DNA of 7,795 bases, taken from an uncultured Cellvibrionales bacterium (GTDB taxonomy: Bacteria > Pseudomonadota > Gammaproteobacteria > Pseudomonadales > UBA7434). Location: NCBI GenBank assembly GCA_937897785.1, contig CALCNB010000347.1:1-7795 (forward strand), in the 5' to 3' direction. Every line of letters begins with the position of its first letter. Within the stretch, counting starts at the first letter, position 1. Position numbers and translations under genes: made by a program. The notes beneath the pieces are model-generated. The model did no database searches. It worked only from the letters and a program-made list of their open reading frames with translations, and was not told the DNA's origin. Positions 1 through 7,066 of this stretch are shown piece after piece.

Positions 1-371
1 TTGGGCGATTTGATCCGCAGGGCAACCTAGCGATTATCGATCGAAAAAAAGATATTATTATCAGTGGCGGTGAAAATATTGCCTCACGTGAAGTCGAGGC
101 TGTCATCAGTTTGCTGGATAACGTTAAGCAAGTGGCCGTGGTTGGGATTGCGGATCAAAAATGGGGTGAACGCGTCTGTGCAATGGTCGAAAGAGTGGAT
201 CAACAGCTTGCTGAACCCAGTAAAGCGAAAGTGATAAGCCAATGCAGGGACCAACTTGCAGGTTATAAGTCGCCTAAACTAGTCTCATTTGATCGCTTGC
301 CGGTAAATGCTAATGGCAAGATTGATAAGCAGAAAGTTAAGTGTGTTTTCACTGATCAAGAAAATAGTTAG
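1..371 (+). CDS. AMP-forming acyl/aryl-CoA synthetase, C-terminal fragment (5' end outside window)
   Basis: Only the last 122 complete codons are present, read from base 3 and ending at TAG; the frame is open through the left edge, so the gene begins outside the window. The visible part is the hinge and the small C-terminal domain of the adenylate-forming (ANL) superfamily. It shows DRKKDIIISGGENI (motif A8 hinge and the loop after it), then a region on the pattern of AVVGIADQKWGERVCAMV, and finally LPVNANGKIDKQKV. The lysine of NGK matches the conserved A10 lysine that is essential for adenylate formation in this family. The family makes an acyl-AMP from a carboxylic acid and ATP and then the CoA thioester. 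The adenylation core that sets substrate choice is missing, so fatty, aromatic or other acid cannot be decided. The gene converges on the DUF3604 gene with a 7-nt gap and no visible terminator. The family call is firm; the substrate is unknown. Confidence 0.9.
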   Translation, partial: GRFDPQGNLAIIDRKKDIIISGGENIASREVEAVISLLDNVKQVAVVGIADQKWGERVCAMVERVDQQLAEPSKAKVISQCRDQLAGYKSPKLVSFDRLPVNANGKIDKQKVKCVFTDQENS

Positions 372-378
372 TCAGCGA

Positions 379-2289
379 TTAAGGCTGGTACCAAATCGGT
401 GAACTCCACGCCCGCTCTTGAATGGTAGCCGGTACCGTATCGAGTAGCGGCCAATCATTTCTTAGGGCATCCCATGTGGTCCATCGGCAGCTAGGATTTT
501 CTAATACACGAGCATAATAAAAGGCCGCTTGTGCTTGGTCAAAATTAGGATCTTGCCAGACAGTTGCCAGTTGACGATTGCCTTTGTTTAACTCAACACT
601 GCAATCACTAAGGTCAACAGTGGCACTGCTGTTTGGGCAGCGATGGGTGTTTGGATTAGGCACTGTGCCGTCGCTGCATGCAGCATCAAAAACCTTTTCT
701 TTTAAGTCGCCGTCTTCGTACCAACCCTTGATAATTTGTAAGCGTTCTAAATTGTGACCTTGTTGATCTTTAACTGCCCACACGTAAAGCCGCAGTCGAT
801 TATTAATGAGTCGCTCAGGGCCGACACTGTTACCCATTGCAACACCTTGATGATAAAGTGTTTGGCTCGCTAAGCCAGAGACACTGACAGAATCAGGATA
901 ATCGCCAGCAAATAAGCGAATCGCTATTTTAGGACCGCTTGTAGCAAAGACTTCTTTTCGACGCATGGCATCAAACAGTGCGGGGCGAGTATTTTCATGT
1001 GCCCAGACACCGGCTAAACCCGATGCGCCATATAGACTGCTTTGGGTATTGATAAAGCTGCCCCCACGGCGTGATTCAGCGGTAGCATCTACGCCAATTT
1101 TACCGGTATAGTTGTCTTCTTCAACTGGCACACTGGCATTGTGCGAATCACTGGCGGCCATCATGCCAAATTGAAAAGGATTGAAGCCTTTTTCTTGTTG
1201 CAGAGCTAAGCCATTGAGGTAGGCTTCTCTAACATAGCTACCTGATATTTTCCCGATTCGTTGGCCGCCTAAAAGTTCTTCGAGTATTTCAAAATCAGCC
1301 CATTCATCATTAGGTGAAAGTGTTGGGTGTGTTTCAGAGGTGCCTTTTATTTGACTCATCTCGACCAGTGGTTCGTTACGCATTCGCAATTCGGCGTATT
1401 GCTGCGTAATAGGGTTACCCCAAGAATCAGCTAAAGCAAACATGGTGCCATCACTGACATTACTATTATGGGGGATTGCTAACACGTCACTGCCGTTAGC
1501 CCTGGCTTGTTCCATCCATTGCCAAAGTTCTTCGGGCTTATCAGAATCAAACGCTGAAAACGGTAAGGCCGGTACGTCTGTACCTTTAAAAATAATATTA
1601 CGGTGTAAATTTTGTGCGTTGGGAATCAGCGTCCATTCATAGCCCACAAATGTGGTGAAAACGCCAGGCTCATTATATTTTTCGGCCAGCTCAACATAGC
1701 TTTTCCAAATCGGCGAGGTGATTGATTCGGTAGTGATTTCTTCTATTGCCTTTGGCGGCGTGCCATTCAGAGAAAAAAGAATTTTTTGAGTGGCTATTTT
1801 ATAGCGGTTCGGATCACCACTTAACATTTCCCTTCCATACCATGTTTTGGCCAGTGGACCATTGGCTTTAGATAAGGCTGGCAGTATGCCCATGTATTCG
1901 GCATGGTCGGTTACCGCCATAAAGTCGAGCGGTGCACGATTCTTGATTTTAACGCCACTGATATGGTCAATGCTTTGGCCCTTGGCATAGCGATAAGCAT
2001 CTTCGGGACTGCTGCGTACACCAGTGATATAGGCGTCCGGTGAGTTACTGCTATGAACATGCAGTTCGCCAAAAAATGGCAGAGTAGTGGGGTGATCAGT
2101 AATATTTTCTGATGCGATATGAGTGGATCGAGTAGTGCTATCGGTTTGAGCATTTGCAGTGGTCTCGGCGCTGGTATTTTCCAGCACTGACTCAGCCTTA
2201 CTATTTTTGTCGCAGCTTGTTAGAAAAAACACTGATCCTGTTATTGCTGCGATTGTTAGTGCTGCGGTCAGTTCGCTGTATTTTATCAC
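379..2289 (-). CDS. DUF3604 family lipoprotein, PHP-like metal-dependent hydrolase of unknown substrate
   Basis: A protein of 636 residues that begins with a type II signal peptide: hydrophobic residues about 8-22, then lipobox L23-T24-S25-C26. Cys26 should be lipidated, and Asp27 at +2 is the classic E. coli signal for retention in the inner membrane. A low-complexity Ser/Thr/Asn/Ala linker (about 30-70) precedes the folded domain. Motifs of the DUF3604 domain, which is distantly related to PHP phosphoesterases, are clear: H77-V-H79 in FGELHVHS, D128-H129 in AVTDHAEY, E218 in VGYEWT, H229, H274 in AIPHNS, E310 in VEMSQIKG and D381-S-H383 in AASDSHN. These are the expected ligands of a polynuclear metal site. 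The typical family C-terminus, RWTTWDALRNDWP to SSPIWYQP, is intact. C538, C551, C563 and C601 could form disulfides outside the cytoplasm. The start is GTG at 2289, chosen for its GAGGTGG ribosome site; the nearby ATG at 2302 is out of frame. It lies 40 nt behind the acyl-CoA synthetase gene and is probably co-transcribed with it. Metal-dependent hydrolysis is inferred; no substrate is known to me. Confidence 0.93.
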   Translation of the reverse strand: MIKYSELTAALTIAAITGSVFFLTSCDKNSKAESVLENTSAETTANAQTDSTTRSTHIASENITDHPTTLPFFGELHVHSSNSPDAYITGVRSSPEDAYRYAKGQSIDHISGVKIKNRAPLDFMAVTDHAEYMGILPALSKANGPLAKTWYGREMLSGDPNRYKIATQKILFSLNGTPPKAIEEITTESITSPIWKSYVELAEKYNEPGVFTTFVGYEWTLIPNAQNLHRNIIFKGTDVPALPFSAFDSDKPEELWQWMEQARANGSDVLAIPHNSNVSDGTMFALADSWGNPITQQYAELRMRNEPLVEMSQIKGTSETHPTLSPNDEWADFEILEELLGGQRIGKISGSYVREAYLNGLALQQEKGFNPFQFGMMAASDSHNASVPVEEDNYTGKIGVDATAESRRGGSFINTQSSLYGASGLAGVWAHENTRPALFDAMRRKEVFATSGPKIAIRLFAGDYPDSVSVSGLASQTLYHQGVAMGNSVGPERLINNRLRLYVWAVKDQQGHNLERLQIIKGWYEDGDLKEKVFDAACSDGTVPNPNTHRCPNSSATVDLSDCSVELNKGNRQLATVWQDPNFDQAQAAFYYARVLENPSCRWTTWDALRNDWPLLDTVPATIQERAWSSPIWYQP

Positions 2290-2293
2290 GTCG

Positions 2294-2300
2294 CCACCTC
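2294..2300 (-). promoter_or_regulatory. Shine-Dalgarno GAGGTGG that fixes the GTG start of the DUF3604 gene
   Basis: On the minus strand GAGG is followed by seven bases and then GTG (2289-2287). This is the best ribosome site near the N-terminus and puts the signal peptide at the exact start of the protein. The overlapping ATG (2302-2300) is in another frame and has no site of its own. Confidence 0.7.
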
Positions 2301-2329
2301 ATGTGTTTTTTGTTTTTAGCTGTACTGCT

Positions 2330-3883
2330 TTAGACTTTGCGAGTCTTGCCCTCCCAGTAAGGGTCACGCAAACGACGCTTGTAAAGCTTACCGTTTGGAT
2401 CGCGTGGTAACTCATCAAGATAATCAATTGAGCGCGGCAGTTTCATTTTTGCAATACGGCCAGCGAGGTATTCAATGATCTCGTCAGTGAGTGCTTGGTC
2501 GCCAACGACACCATCTGCTGGTTGCACCACGGCTTTGATCTCTTCGCCCCAATCGGCATTAGGAATACCAAATACCGTACAGTCGGTAACTTTTTCATGC
2601 AAAATTAATTCGCTTTCTATTTCGGCTGGGTAAATGTTCGCGCCGCCCGAAATGATCATATCGATTTTTCGATCGGATAAAAACAAGTAGCCCTCTTCAT
2701 TAAGATAGCCAACGTCACCCACCGTAAAGTAATCGCCCAGTCGTTCTTTTTGCGTCTTGGCTTTGTCGCCTTTGTACTCAAAGCGCATATTTTCTGATAA
2801 CAACATGTAAATGGTGCCGACTTCGCCGGCTTTAAGCTCTTCACCTTCGTCATTAAATATTTTTACCTCCGCGCTAGGCCAAGCGCGGCCGACTGTGCCC
2901 GGATACTGCATCCACTCTTCAGGGGTGACCAATGTGCCGCCGCCTTCGGTAGCCGCATAATATTCATAGATGGATGGCCCCCACCATTCAATCATGGCTC
3001 GCTTAATTTCGATCGGGCAGGGTGCTGCCGCGTGAATCATGTGTCGTGTCGATGAGCAGTCGTACTTATCGCGAACCGATTGAGGTAATTTTAATGAGCG
3101 GACAAACTGAGTCGGCACCATGTGACTAGTGGTGACTTTATATTTATCGATTAAATACAGCATGCCTTCGGCATCCCATTTTTCCATCATCACTACTGAG
3201 TGACCTAAGTGGAGTGAGTTAGTGGCCCAGATAAGTACCGCAGTGTGATACAGCGGTGATCCAGTAAAATGAACATTATTTTCGTGGGCTTGAATGCCAA
3301 ACATCATCATGAACATGGCATTTAACTCGCCCATCATGTTAGGGTCAATACCGGCAAGTGCGCGCTTAACGCCTTTAGGACGACCAGTGGTTCCCGAGGT
3401 GTAGTTCATGGTTGAACCTGCCGTCATGTTGTCAGGCATAGTATTTGGCTGTGCGGCTAGGAATTCTGATAATGATGAAAAGCCTTCTATTTCACCAATT
3501 GCAAACGCTGCTTCAATGGGAAAGTTCGCTTCTTTAACCGCAAGTTTAGGTGCATCGCCGATGGCGGCATGTGAGAAAAAAGCTTTCGCTTCAGAGTCTT
3601 CAAGAATATACGCCACTTCTGGACCCGCTAAATGCCAGTTAATGGGTACAAAATAAAATCCTGCCGAGGCGCAAGCTAGGTAAGTGACCAAAAAATCTTT
3701 GCAGTTAGGCATCATCAATGCAATAGTGTCACCAGTTTCAACCCCCAGTGTGCGTAAGCCATGAACCATTTGGTTGGCCTCTGCAAGTAATTGTCCGCGA
3801 CTATAAATCACTTCATTAGGGTCAATTAATGCTGGCGCGTCAGGATCTGACTGAGCTAAATTCCAAAAACCAAGATCACTCAT
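2330..3883 (-). CDS. AMP-forming acyl-CoA synthetase (FadD-like)
   Basis: A complete 517-residue ANL-superfamily enzyme that activates a carboxylic acid with ATP and CoA. Motifs in order: P-loop YTSGTTGRPKG (161-171), YEYYAATEGGG (306-316, A5), YFTVGDVGYLNEEGY (A7, Asp390), the hinge SDRKIDMIISGGANIYPAEIE (403 on, A8), and LPRDPNGKLYKR with the catalytic lysine at K499 (A10). The ending PYWEGKTRKV resembles that of FadD-type synthetases reported for branched, terpenoid or steroid acids; this likeness is from memory and does not prove substrate. No transmembrane segment is evident, so the enzyme is probably cytoplasmic. ATG at 3883 has GAGGAA seven bases upstream. The gene follows the aldehyde dehydrogenase by 107 nt, where an inverted repeat lies, and precedes the DUF3604 lipoprotein gene by 40 nt. 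In context it would activate the acid made by the aldehyde dehydrogenase. Family is certain; chain type is open (medium/long fatty acid, cyclic terpenoid or aryl acid). Confidence 0.95.
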   Translation of the reverse strand: MSDLGFWNLAQSDPDAPALIDPNEVIYSRGQLLAEANQMVHGLRTLGVETGDTIALMMPNCKDFLVTYLACASAGFYFVPINWHLAGPEVAYILEDSEAKAFFSHAAIGDAPKLAVKEANFPIEAAFAIGEIEGFSSLSEFLAAQPNTMPDNMTAGSTMNYTSGTTGRPKGVKRALAGIDPNMMGELNAMFMMMFGIQAHENNVHFTGSPLYHTAVLIWATNSLHLGHSVVMMEKWDAEGMLYLIDKYKVTTSHMVPTQFVRSLKLPQSVRDKYDCSSTRHMIHAAAPCPIEIKRAMIEWWGPSIYEYYAATEGGGTLVTPEEWMQYPGTVGRAWPSAEVKIFNDEGEELKAGEVGTIYMLLSENMRFEYKGDKAKTQKERLGDYFTVGDVGYLNEEGYLFLSDRKIDMIISGGANIYPAEIESELILHEKVTDCTVFGIPNADWGEEIKAVVQPADGVVGDQALTDEIIEYLAGRIAKMKLPRSIDYLDELPRDPNGKLYKRRLRDPYWEGKTRKV

Positions 3884-3901
3884 GTTACTTTCCTCATTGT
3901 C

Positions 3902-3907
3902 GTTATA
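3902..3907 (-). promoter_or_regulatory. Possible -10 element (TATAAC) before the acyl-CoA synthetase gene
   Basis: On the minus strand TATAAC matches TATAAT at five of six positions and would place a transcript start near 3895, just 12 nt before the ATG and with the ribosome site in between. I see no convincing -35 hexamer at 16-18 nt; that stretch is occupied by the inverted repeat at 3916-3937. This is weak evidence for an internal promoter. Confidence 0.2.
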
Positions 3908-3915
3908 TCAATACA

Positions 3916-3937
3916 TAAACTGGTTATTTCCAGTTTA
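3916..3937. promoter_or_regulatory. 8-bp inverted repeat, candidate operator before the acyl-CoA synthetase gene
   Basis: Perfect arms TAAACTGG (3916-3923) and CCAGTTTA (3930-3937) flank the 6-nt centre TTATTT. It lies in the 107-nt gap between the aldehyde dehydrogenase and the acyl-CoA synthetase genes. No U-run follows it on either strand, so an intrinsic terminator is unlikely. Size and symmetry fit a dimeric repressor site (TetR or GntR type), and it would overlap the -35 region of the weak promoter noted at 3902. An RNA hairpin in the operon mRNA is the other option. Confidence 0.4.
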
Positions 3938-3990
3938 GCGGTAGTGTGTTGTTGGTCTAGCTATTCGATTTGATTATTTTTGCGCGCGCA

Positions 3991-5427
3991 TTAAGCCGGC
4001 AAGTTTACTGTTTTATACTCTAAAAATACTTGCAAGCCCTCGGGGCCTAACTCTCGACCTAAGCCTGACTTTTTATAGCCGCCAAATGGACTGCCAAAGT
4101 CCATTGCAAAACCGTTAATTGTGTATGTTCCGGTGCGTACTTGCCGAGCAACATTTACACCACGATCAACATCTTGCGTCCATACTGAGCCTGAGAGACC
4201 ATAGTCAGAATCGTTGGCAATGGTGATAGCTTCAGCTTCGTCTTGGTAAGGAATCACCACAATTACCGGCCCAAAGATTTCTTCTTGTGCAATTCGCATG
4301 GTGTTATCAACATTAGAAAAAACTGTCGGTTCAACAAACCAACCCTTATCAAATGCCTTTGGTCGACCACCGCCGGTAGCGATAGTTGCACCTTCATCTA
4401 AGCCGATTTGAATATAGCTTTCCACTCGCTCACGCTGACGTTCGGCGAACACTGGCCCAATTTGAGTAGTTGCTTCCATGGGATCGCCTACCACCATATT
4501 AGAGACGGCTTCGGCTAAGCGTTCAACAATGGCTTGATAGTTAGATTGCGGCGCCAATATGCGTGTTTGGGCGGCGCAGGCTTGACCATTATTCATAAAC
4601 GCACCGGGTAAAATATTCGGTATGGTGGTGTCCAAATCAGCGTCATCTAAAATGATGGCGGCAGATTTTCCGCCAAGTTCTAATGAGCAGCGTTTAATGT
4701 GCTCGCCGCAAATAGCACCAATTTTACTGCCGGCGATAGTGCTGCCGGTAAACGAGACCTTATCGATATCAGGATGACTCACCAAGTACTGACTGACCGC
4801 ACGTTCTGCGGGCACGACATTAATTACGCCAGCAGGTATATCCGTTTGGGCAACTAACTCCGCTAATAAAAACGCATTAATTGGTGTTTCGGGTGCCGGT
4901 TTAATCACCGCTGTACATCCAGCGAGTAGGGCCGGTGCTAACTTACTCATGATGGTAAACAGTGGCACGTTCCACGGAGTCACTAAAGCAACGACACCGA
5001 CGGGTTCGCGAAATACTTTGACGGGATTGAGTAGGCCTTGTCGTGTTTCTTCAAAGGGAAAGCTGTCGGCCAGTTCAATGTAGTAATCAAGCACCATGAT
5101 TGGTGCAAAGGCTTGGCCGCCGGGGGAGAAGCTCATTGGGCTACCCATTTCGCTGGTTACTGTTGTGGCAATAGTGTCAGCATTCGCTTTTAATAGTTCG
5201 GATAATTGCGTCATGCATTTTGCCCGTTCGCTGGGCGCCATTTTAGGCCATGGACCCCGATCAAAAGCCTCTTTAGCAGCGCTGACAGCGAGATCAATAT
5301 CGGCTTCTTTCCCCTCGGGCACGCTCGCAATTACTTGTTCGGTAAAAGGGTTAATGACACTCAGTTGGTCAGTTGAAGAGGGCTTTACCCACTCATTACC
5401 AATATAAAATTCGGTATAGCTTTTCAT
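3991..5427 (-). CDS. NAD(P)-dependent aldehyde dehydrogenase
   Basis: A complete 478-residue member of the aldehyde dehydrogenase superfamily, of normal length, that oxidises an aldehyde to its acid. Visible active-site and cofactor motifs: VTPWNVP with Asn153 (oxyanion hole), KPAPETP with Lys176 (cofactor ribose/phosphate), FTGST (226-230), LELGGKSA with general base Glu250, NNGQACAAQTR with nucleophile Cys284, QEEIFGPV with Glu383, and the C-terminal GSPFGGYKKSGLGRE. There is no signal peptide, so it is cytoplasmic. The NGQACAAQTR variant recalls the enzymes annotated as geranial or mycobacterial AldA-like dehydrogenases, but substrate cannot be read from motifs. ATG at 5427 follows AGGA by six bases. 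It lies 152 nt behind the sulfatase-like gene, a gap with an imperfect inverted repeat and a possible own promoter, and 107 nt ahead of the acyl-CoA synthetase gene. The order dehydrogenase then CoA ligase fits an aldehyde-acid-acyl-CoA route. Confidence 0.96.
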   Translation of the reverse strand: MKSYTEFYIGNEWVKPSSTDQLSVINPFTEQVIASVPEGKEADIDLAVSAAKEAFDRGPWPKMAPSERAKCMTQLSELLKANADTIATTVTSEMGSPMSFSPGGQAFAPIMVLDYYIELADSFPFEETRQGLLNPVKVFREPVGVVALVTPWNVPLFTIMSKLAPALLAGCTAVIKPAPETPINAFLLAELVAQTDIPAGVINVVPAERAVSQYLVSHPDIDKVSFTGSTIAGSKIGAICGEHIKRCSLELGGKSAAIILDDADLDTTIPNILPGAFMNNGQACAAQTRILAPQSNYQAIVERLAEAVSNMVVGDPMEATTQIGPVFAERQRERVESYIQIGLDEGATIATGGGRPKAFDKGWFVEPTVFSNVDNTMRIAQEEIFGPVIVVIPYQDEAEAITIANDSDYGLSGSVWTQDVDRGVNVARQVRTGTYTINGFAMDFGSPFGGYKKSGLGRELGPEGLQVFLEYKTVNLPA

Positions 5428-5472
5428 CCTAGGTCCTATTCATTCAAGATTAATGACGGGTCTTTGCTCAAG

Positions 5473-5478
5473 ATAATA
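5473..5478 (-). promoter_or_regulatory. Possible -10 element (TATTAT) before the aldehyde dehydrogenase gene
   Basis: TATTAT on the minus strand matches TATAAT at five of six positions and would start a transcript near 5466, about 39 nt before the ATG. The best -35-like hexamer, TTATCA, is only 15 nt upstream and lies inside the inverted repeat at 5486-5506. This is suggestive only. Confidence 0.22.
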
Positions 5479-5485
5479 CAACAAA

Positions 5486-5506
5486 TAGCGGGTTGATAAC
5501 TGGCTA
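5486..5506. promoter_or_regulatory. Imperfect inverted repeat, candidate operator before the aldehyde dehydrogenase gene
   Basis: The pattern TAGC-N2-GTT-N5-AAC-N2-GCTA is symmetrical at 14 of 21 positions in the 152-nt gap between the sulfatase-like gene and the aldehyde dehydrogenase gene. Its right half reads AACTGGCTAT (5498-5507), almost the same as AACTGGTTAT in the inverted repeat at 3916-3937. It would overlap the -35 region of the candidate promoter at 5473, as expected of a repressor site. Nothing else recognisable lies in this gap. Confidence 0.3.
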
Positions 5507-5579
5507 TGAAGAATGTTTCATTGTTGCTGTGACGGGGTTTTAACCTTTGCGAGTTGCAATCGATGAGTGTTACAGTGCC

Positions 5580-7058
5580 TCAGAGGTTGGCCTGCCTAGC
5601 ACGTGCATCAGCCATTACATCAAGATAGGCTAAAATCTCCTGGGTATTACTCTTTGGATCGAGGATTCGCGCGGTATAAATATCGATGACTAATTGCTGA
5701 ACCGCCGGATGATTAGGGTTGGCTAACCAGGCCCAGTCAGTAAAGTGGCAGGCCAATTGAATATCACTGTGTTGTAAATGTCGACTCATTGTAATGAGTT
5801 GTTCGATACCACCAACGGCGTCGACGATAGCAGTGGCTTGCTTCTCTAGTGGTGCGGGTGTCCATTGCGATGGAAGATCATTCCACCAGCCGGTATAACG
5901 CTTAAGTACCATCTTGGAAACATCTTCATAGCTGACGTATTGCTCACGCAGCGTGTGCTCATGAGCAAGCTCATCAGGCAAGGTGATGGATTGAAAAATT
6001 TGGTCTTTACGCAGGCCTTGGTTTAAGCCATCAATGGCTTGCGTACGTATTGATTCAAAAGCATTGGCCAATAAATTAAATTCAGATTGAATACTGCCCG
6101 CCTTCGTTAATGCTTCACCGTGGGCAGGTAACATTAGCTCCGCTCCGAGCCCAGCCATTTCTCGCAATGCCACAATCCATTCTTTGATATGACGTTGTAC
6201 GCGTTTACCGTTGCCAGCATTGGGCATAAAGCCTTGATAGTAATCGGCAGTGGCGAGTATTTTGCGATCCGGCAACCAAACGTATAGCTGGTCATCGGTT
6301 TCACCTTTGTGGTGTTGAAGAATAAAACGCTCATTGCCTATTGTGAGCTCAAGGCGGTCACTGAATACTTGAGTCGGCAAAGCGATATCATCCAGTGAAA
6401 GGGGCATTTGCTCTGCTTTTTGATTCATGTATTTCGCCATTGACTGGCGAAGTTCAATATACCGGTTAAACCGTTGTAAAATATTCTCTTGCGCAATAAT
6501 CTGAGGAGTCTCGCCAGCGTCTAACAGCGCCCACGTGCCATAAGCATGGTCGACATGGCCATGAGTATAAATAATGGTATGGATCGGTTTATCACTGACT
6601 GAGCGAATAGCATCAAGTAAAGCAGGGCCAGCAGGTGCCATGCCTGTATCAACCAGTACCAGGCCTTCATCGGTATCAAATAAAACGGCATTAACAATCG
6701 GCATGCGAATTAACCACGCATTATCACCGTAAGCTTCAATATAGGTTTTTGCCTGCATATCTTTAATGGCCTTAGGATCACGACCAAACATATTTTGAGC
6801 TGCCGAAATTGACATTTCACCACCAAAAGAGCCGCCTTGATCCATCCGTTTTCGTAGTGCTGGATTTTCAATGAGCAGGGCTATGCGGGCATCGACTTTA
6901 CCACGGGTGACGGCCTGATCGATGACTGCGTTTTTTACGCTAGACACGCTACTTTTTGTTTGTTTAGAGACTATTTTCCCTGACTCAGTTTTAGCCAATA
7001 AAAGACCGATAGCTATGCCAAGTAGGATCAGTGAAATGTAATAGAGAGTTTGTTTCAT
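5580..7058 (-). CDS. Membrane-anchored metallo-beta-lactamase-fold hydrolase, alkyl-sulfatase-like
   Basis: A protein of 492 residues from ATG 7058. Residues about 4-22 are one hydrophobic segment without a clear cleavage site, suggesting an N-terminal anchor with the enzyme on the outer face of the inner membrane. The metallo-beta-lactamase domain shows VDTG (Asp137), THGHVDHAYG (H166, H168, D170, H171), GETDDQ (252-257), ADYYQG (Asp272) and PAHGEA (His313). The region about 366-465, with HTLREQYVSYEDV, YTGWWNDLPSQW, AVGGIEQL and HFTDWAWLANP, matches the alkyl sulfatase dimerisation domain. The chain stops soon after, so the C-terminal SCP2-like domain of SdsA1/BDS1 sulfatases is absent; those enzymes are about 650 residues. 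The metal site has Asp where SdsA1 has Glu. Hydrolysis of a sulfate ester is possible but unproven; another ester is equally likely. Upstream ATG (7088) and TTG (7091) in frame have no ribosome site, while ATG 7058 has AGG eight bases upstream. It is the first gene of the minus-strand block. Confidence 0.88.
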   Translation of the reverse strand: MKQTLYYISLILLGIAIGLLLAKTESGKIVSKQTKSSVSSVKNAVIDQAVTRGKVDARIALLIENPALRKRMDQGGSFGGEMSISAAQNMFGRDPKAIKDMQAKTYIEAYGDNAWLIRMPIVNAVLFDTDEGLVLVDTGMAPAGPALLDAIRSVSDKPIHTIIYTHGHVDHAYGTWALLDAGETPQIIAQENILQRFNRYIELRQSMAKYMNQKAEQMPLSLDDIALPTQVFSDRLELTIGNERFILQHHKGETDDQLYVWLPDRKILATADYYQGFMPNAGNGKRVQRHIKEWIVALREMAGLGAELMLPAHGEALTKAGSIQSEFNLLANAFESIRTQAIDGLNQGLRKDQIFQSITLPDELAHEHTLREQYVSYEDVSKMVLKRYTGWWNDLPSQWTPAPLEKQATAIVDAVGGIEQLITMSRHLQHSDIQLACHFTDWAWLANPNHPAVQQLVIDIYTARILDPKSNTQEILAYLDVMADARARQANL

Positions 7059-7066
7059 AGCGCAAA

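Noticed and set aside
1442..1642. Open frame on the plus strand inside the DUF3604 gene
   Set aside because: It is antisense to a gene with a full set of conserved motifs, has no ribosome site I can see, and its translation shows no recognisable domain.
2304..2329. T-rich stretch and AGCnGTACnGCT near-palindrome between the ligase and DUF3604 genes, considered as a terminator
   Set aside because: In the direction of transcription (minus strand) the stem is followed by A-runs, not T-runs, so it cannot act as an intrinsic terminator; the plus strand has the T-run before the stem, not after it.
2159..2410. Plus-strand open frame bridging the DUF3604 start and the ligase end
   Set aside because: It overlaps both real genes on the other strand; the hydrophobic translation arises from the reverse reading of the signal peptide region.
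5096..5407. Open frame of 103 codons on the plus strand inside the aldehyde dehydrogenase gene
   Set aside because: It is opposite the N-terminal coding part of a well-conserved enzyme, and its translation looks like a shadow reading without motifs.
5520..5579. Possible intrinsic terminator after the sulfatase-like gene
   Set aside because: Only short stems such as TTGC/GCAA and the loopless GGTTTTAACC are present, with no U-run on the minus strand.
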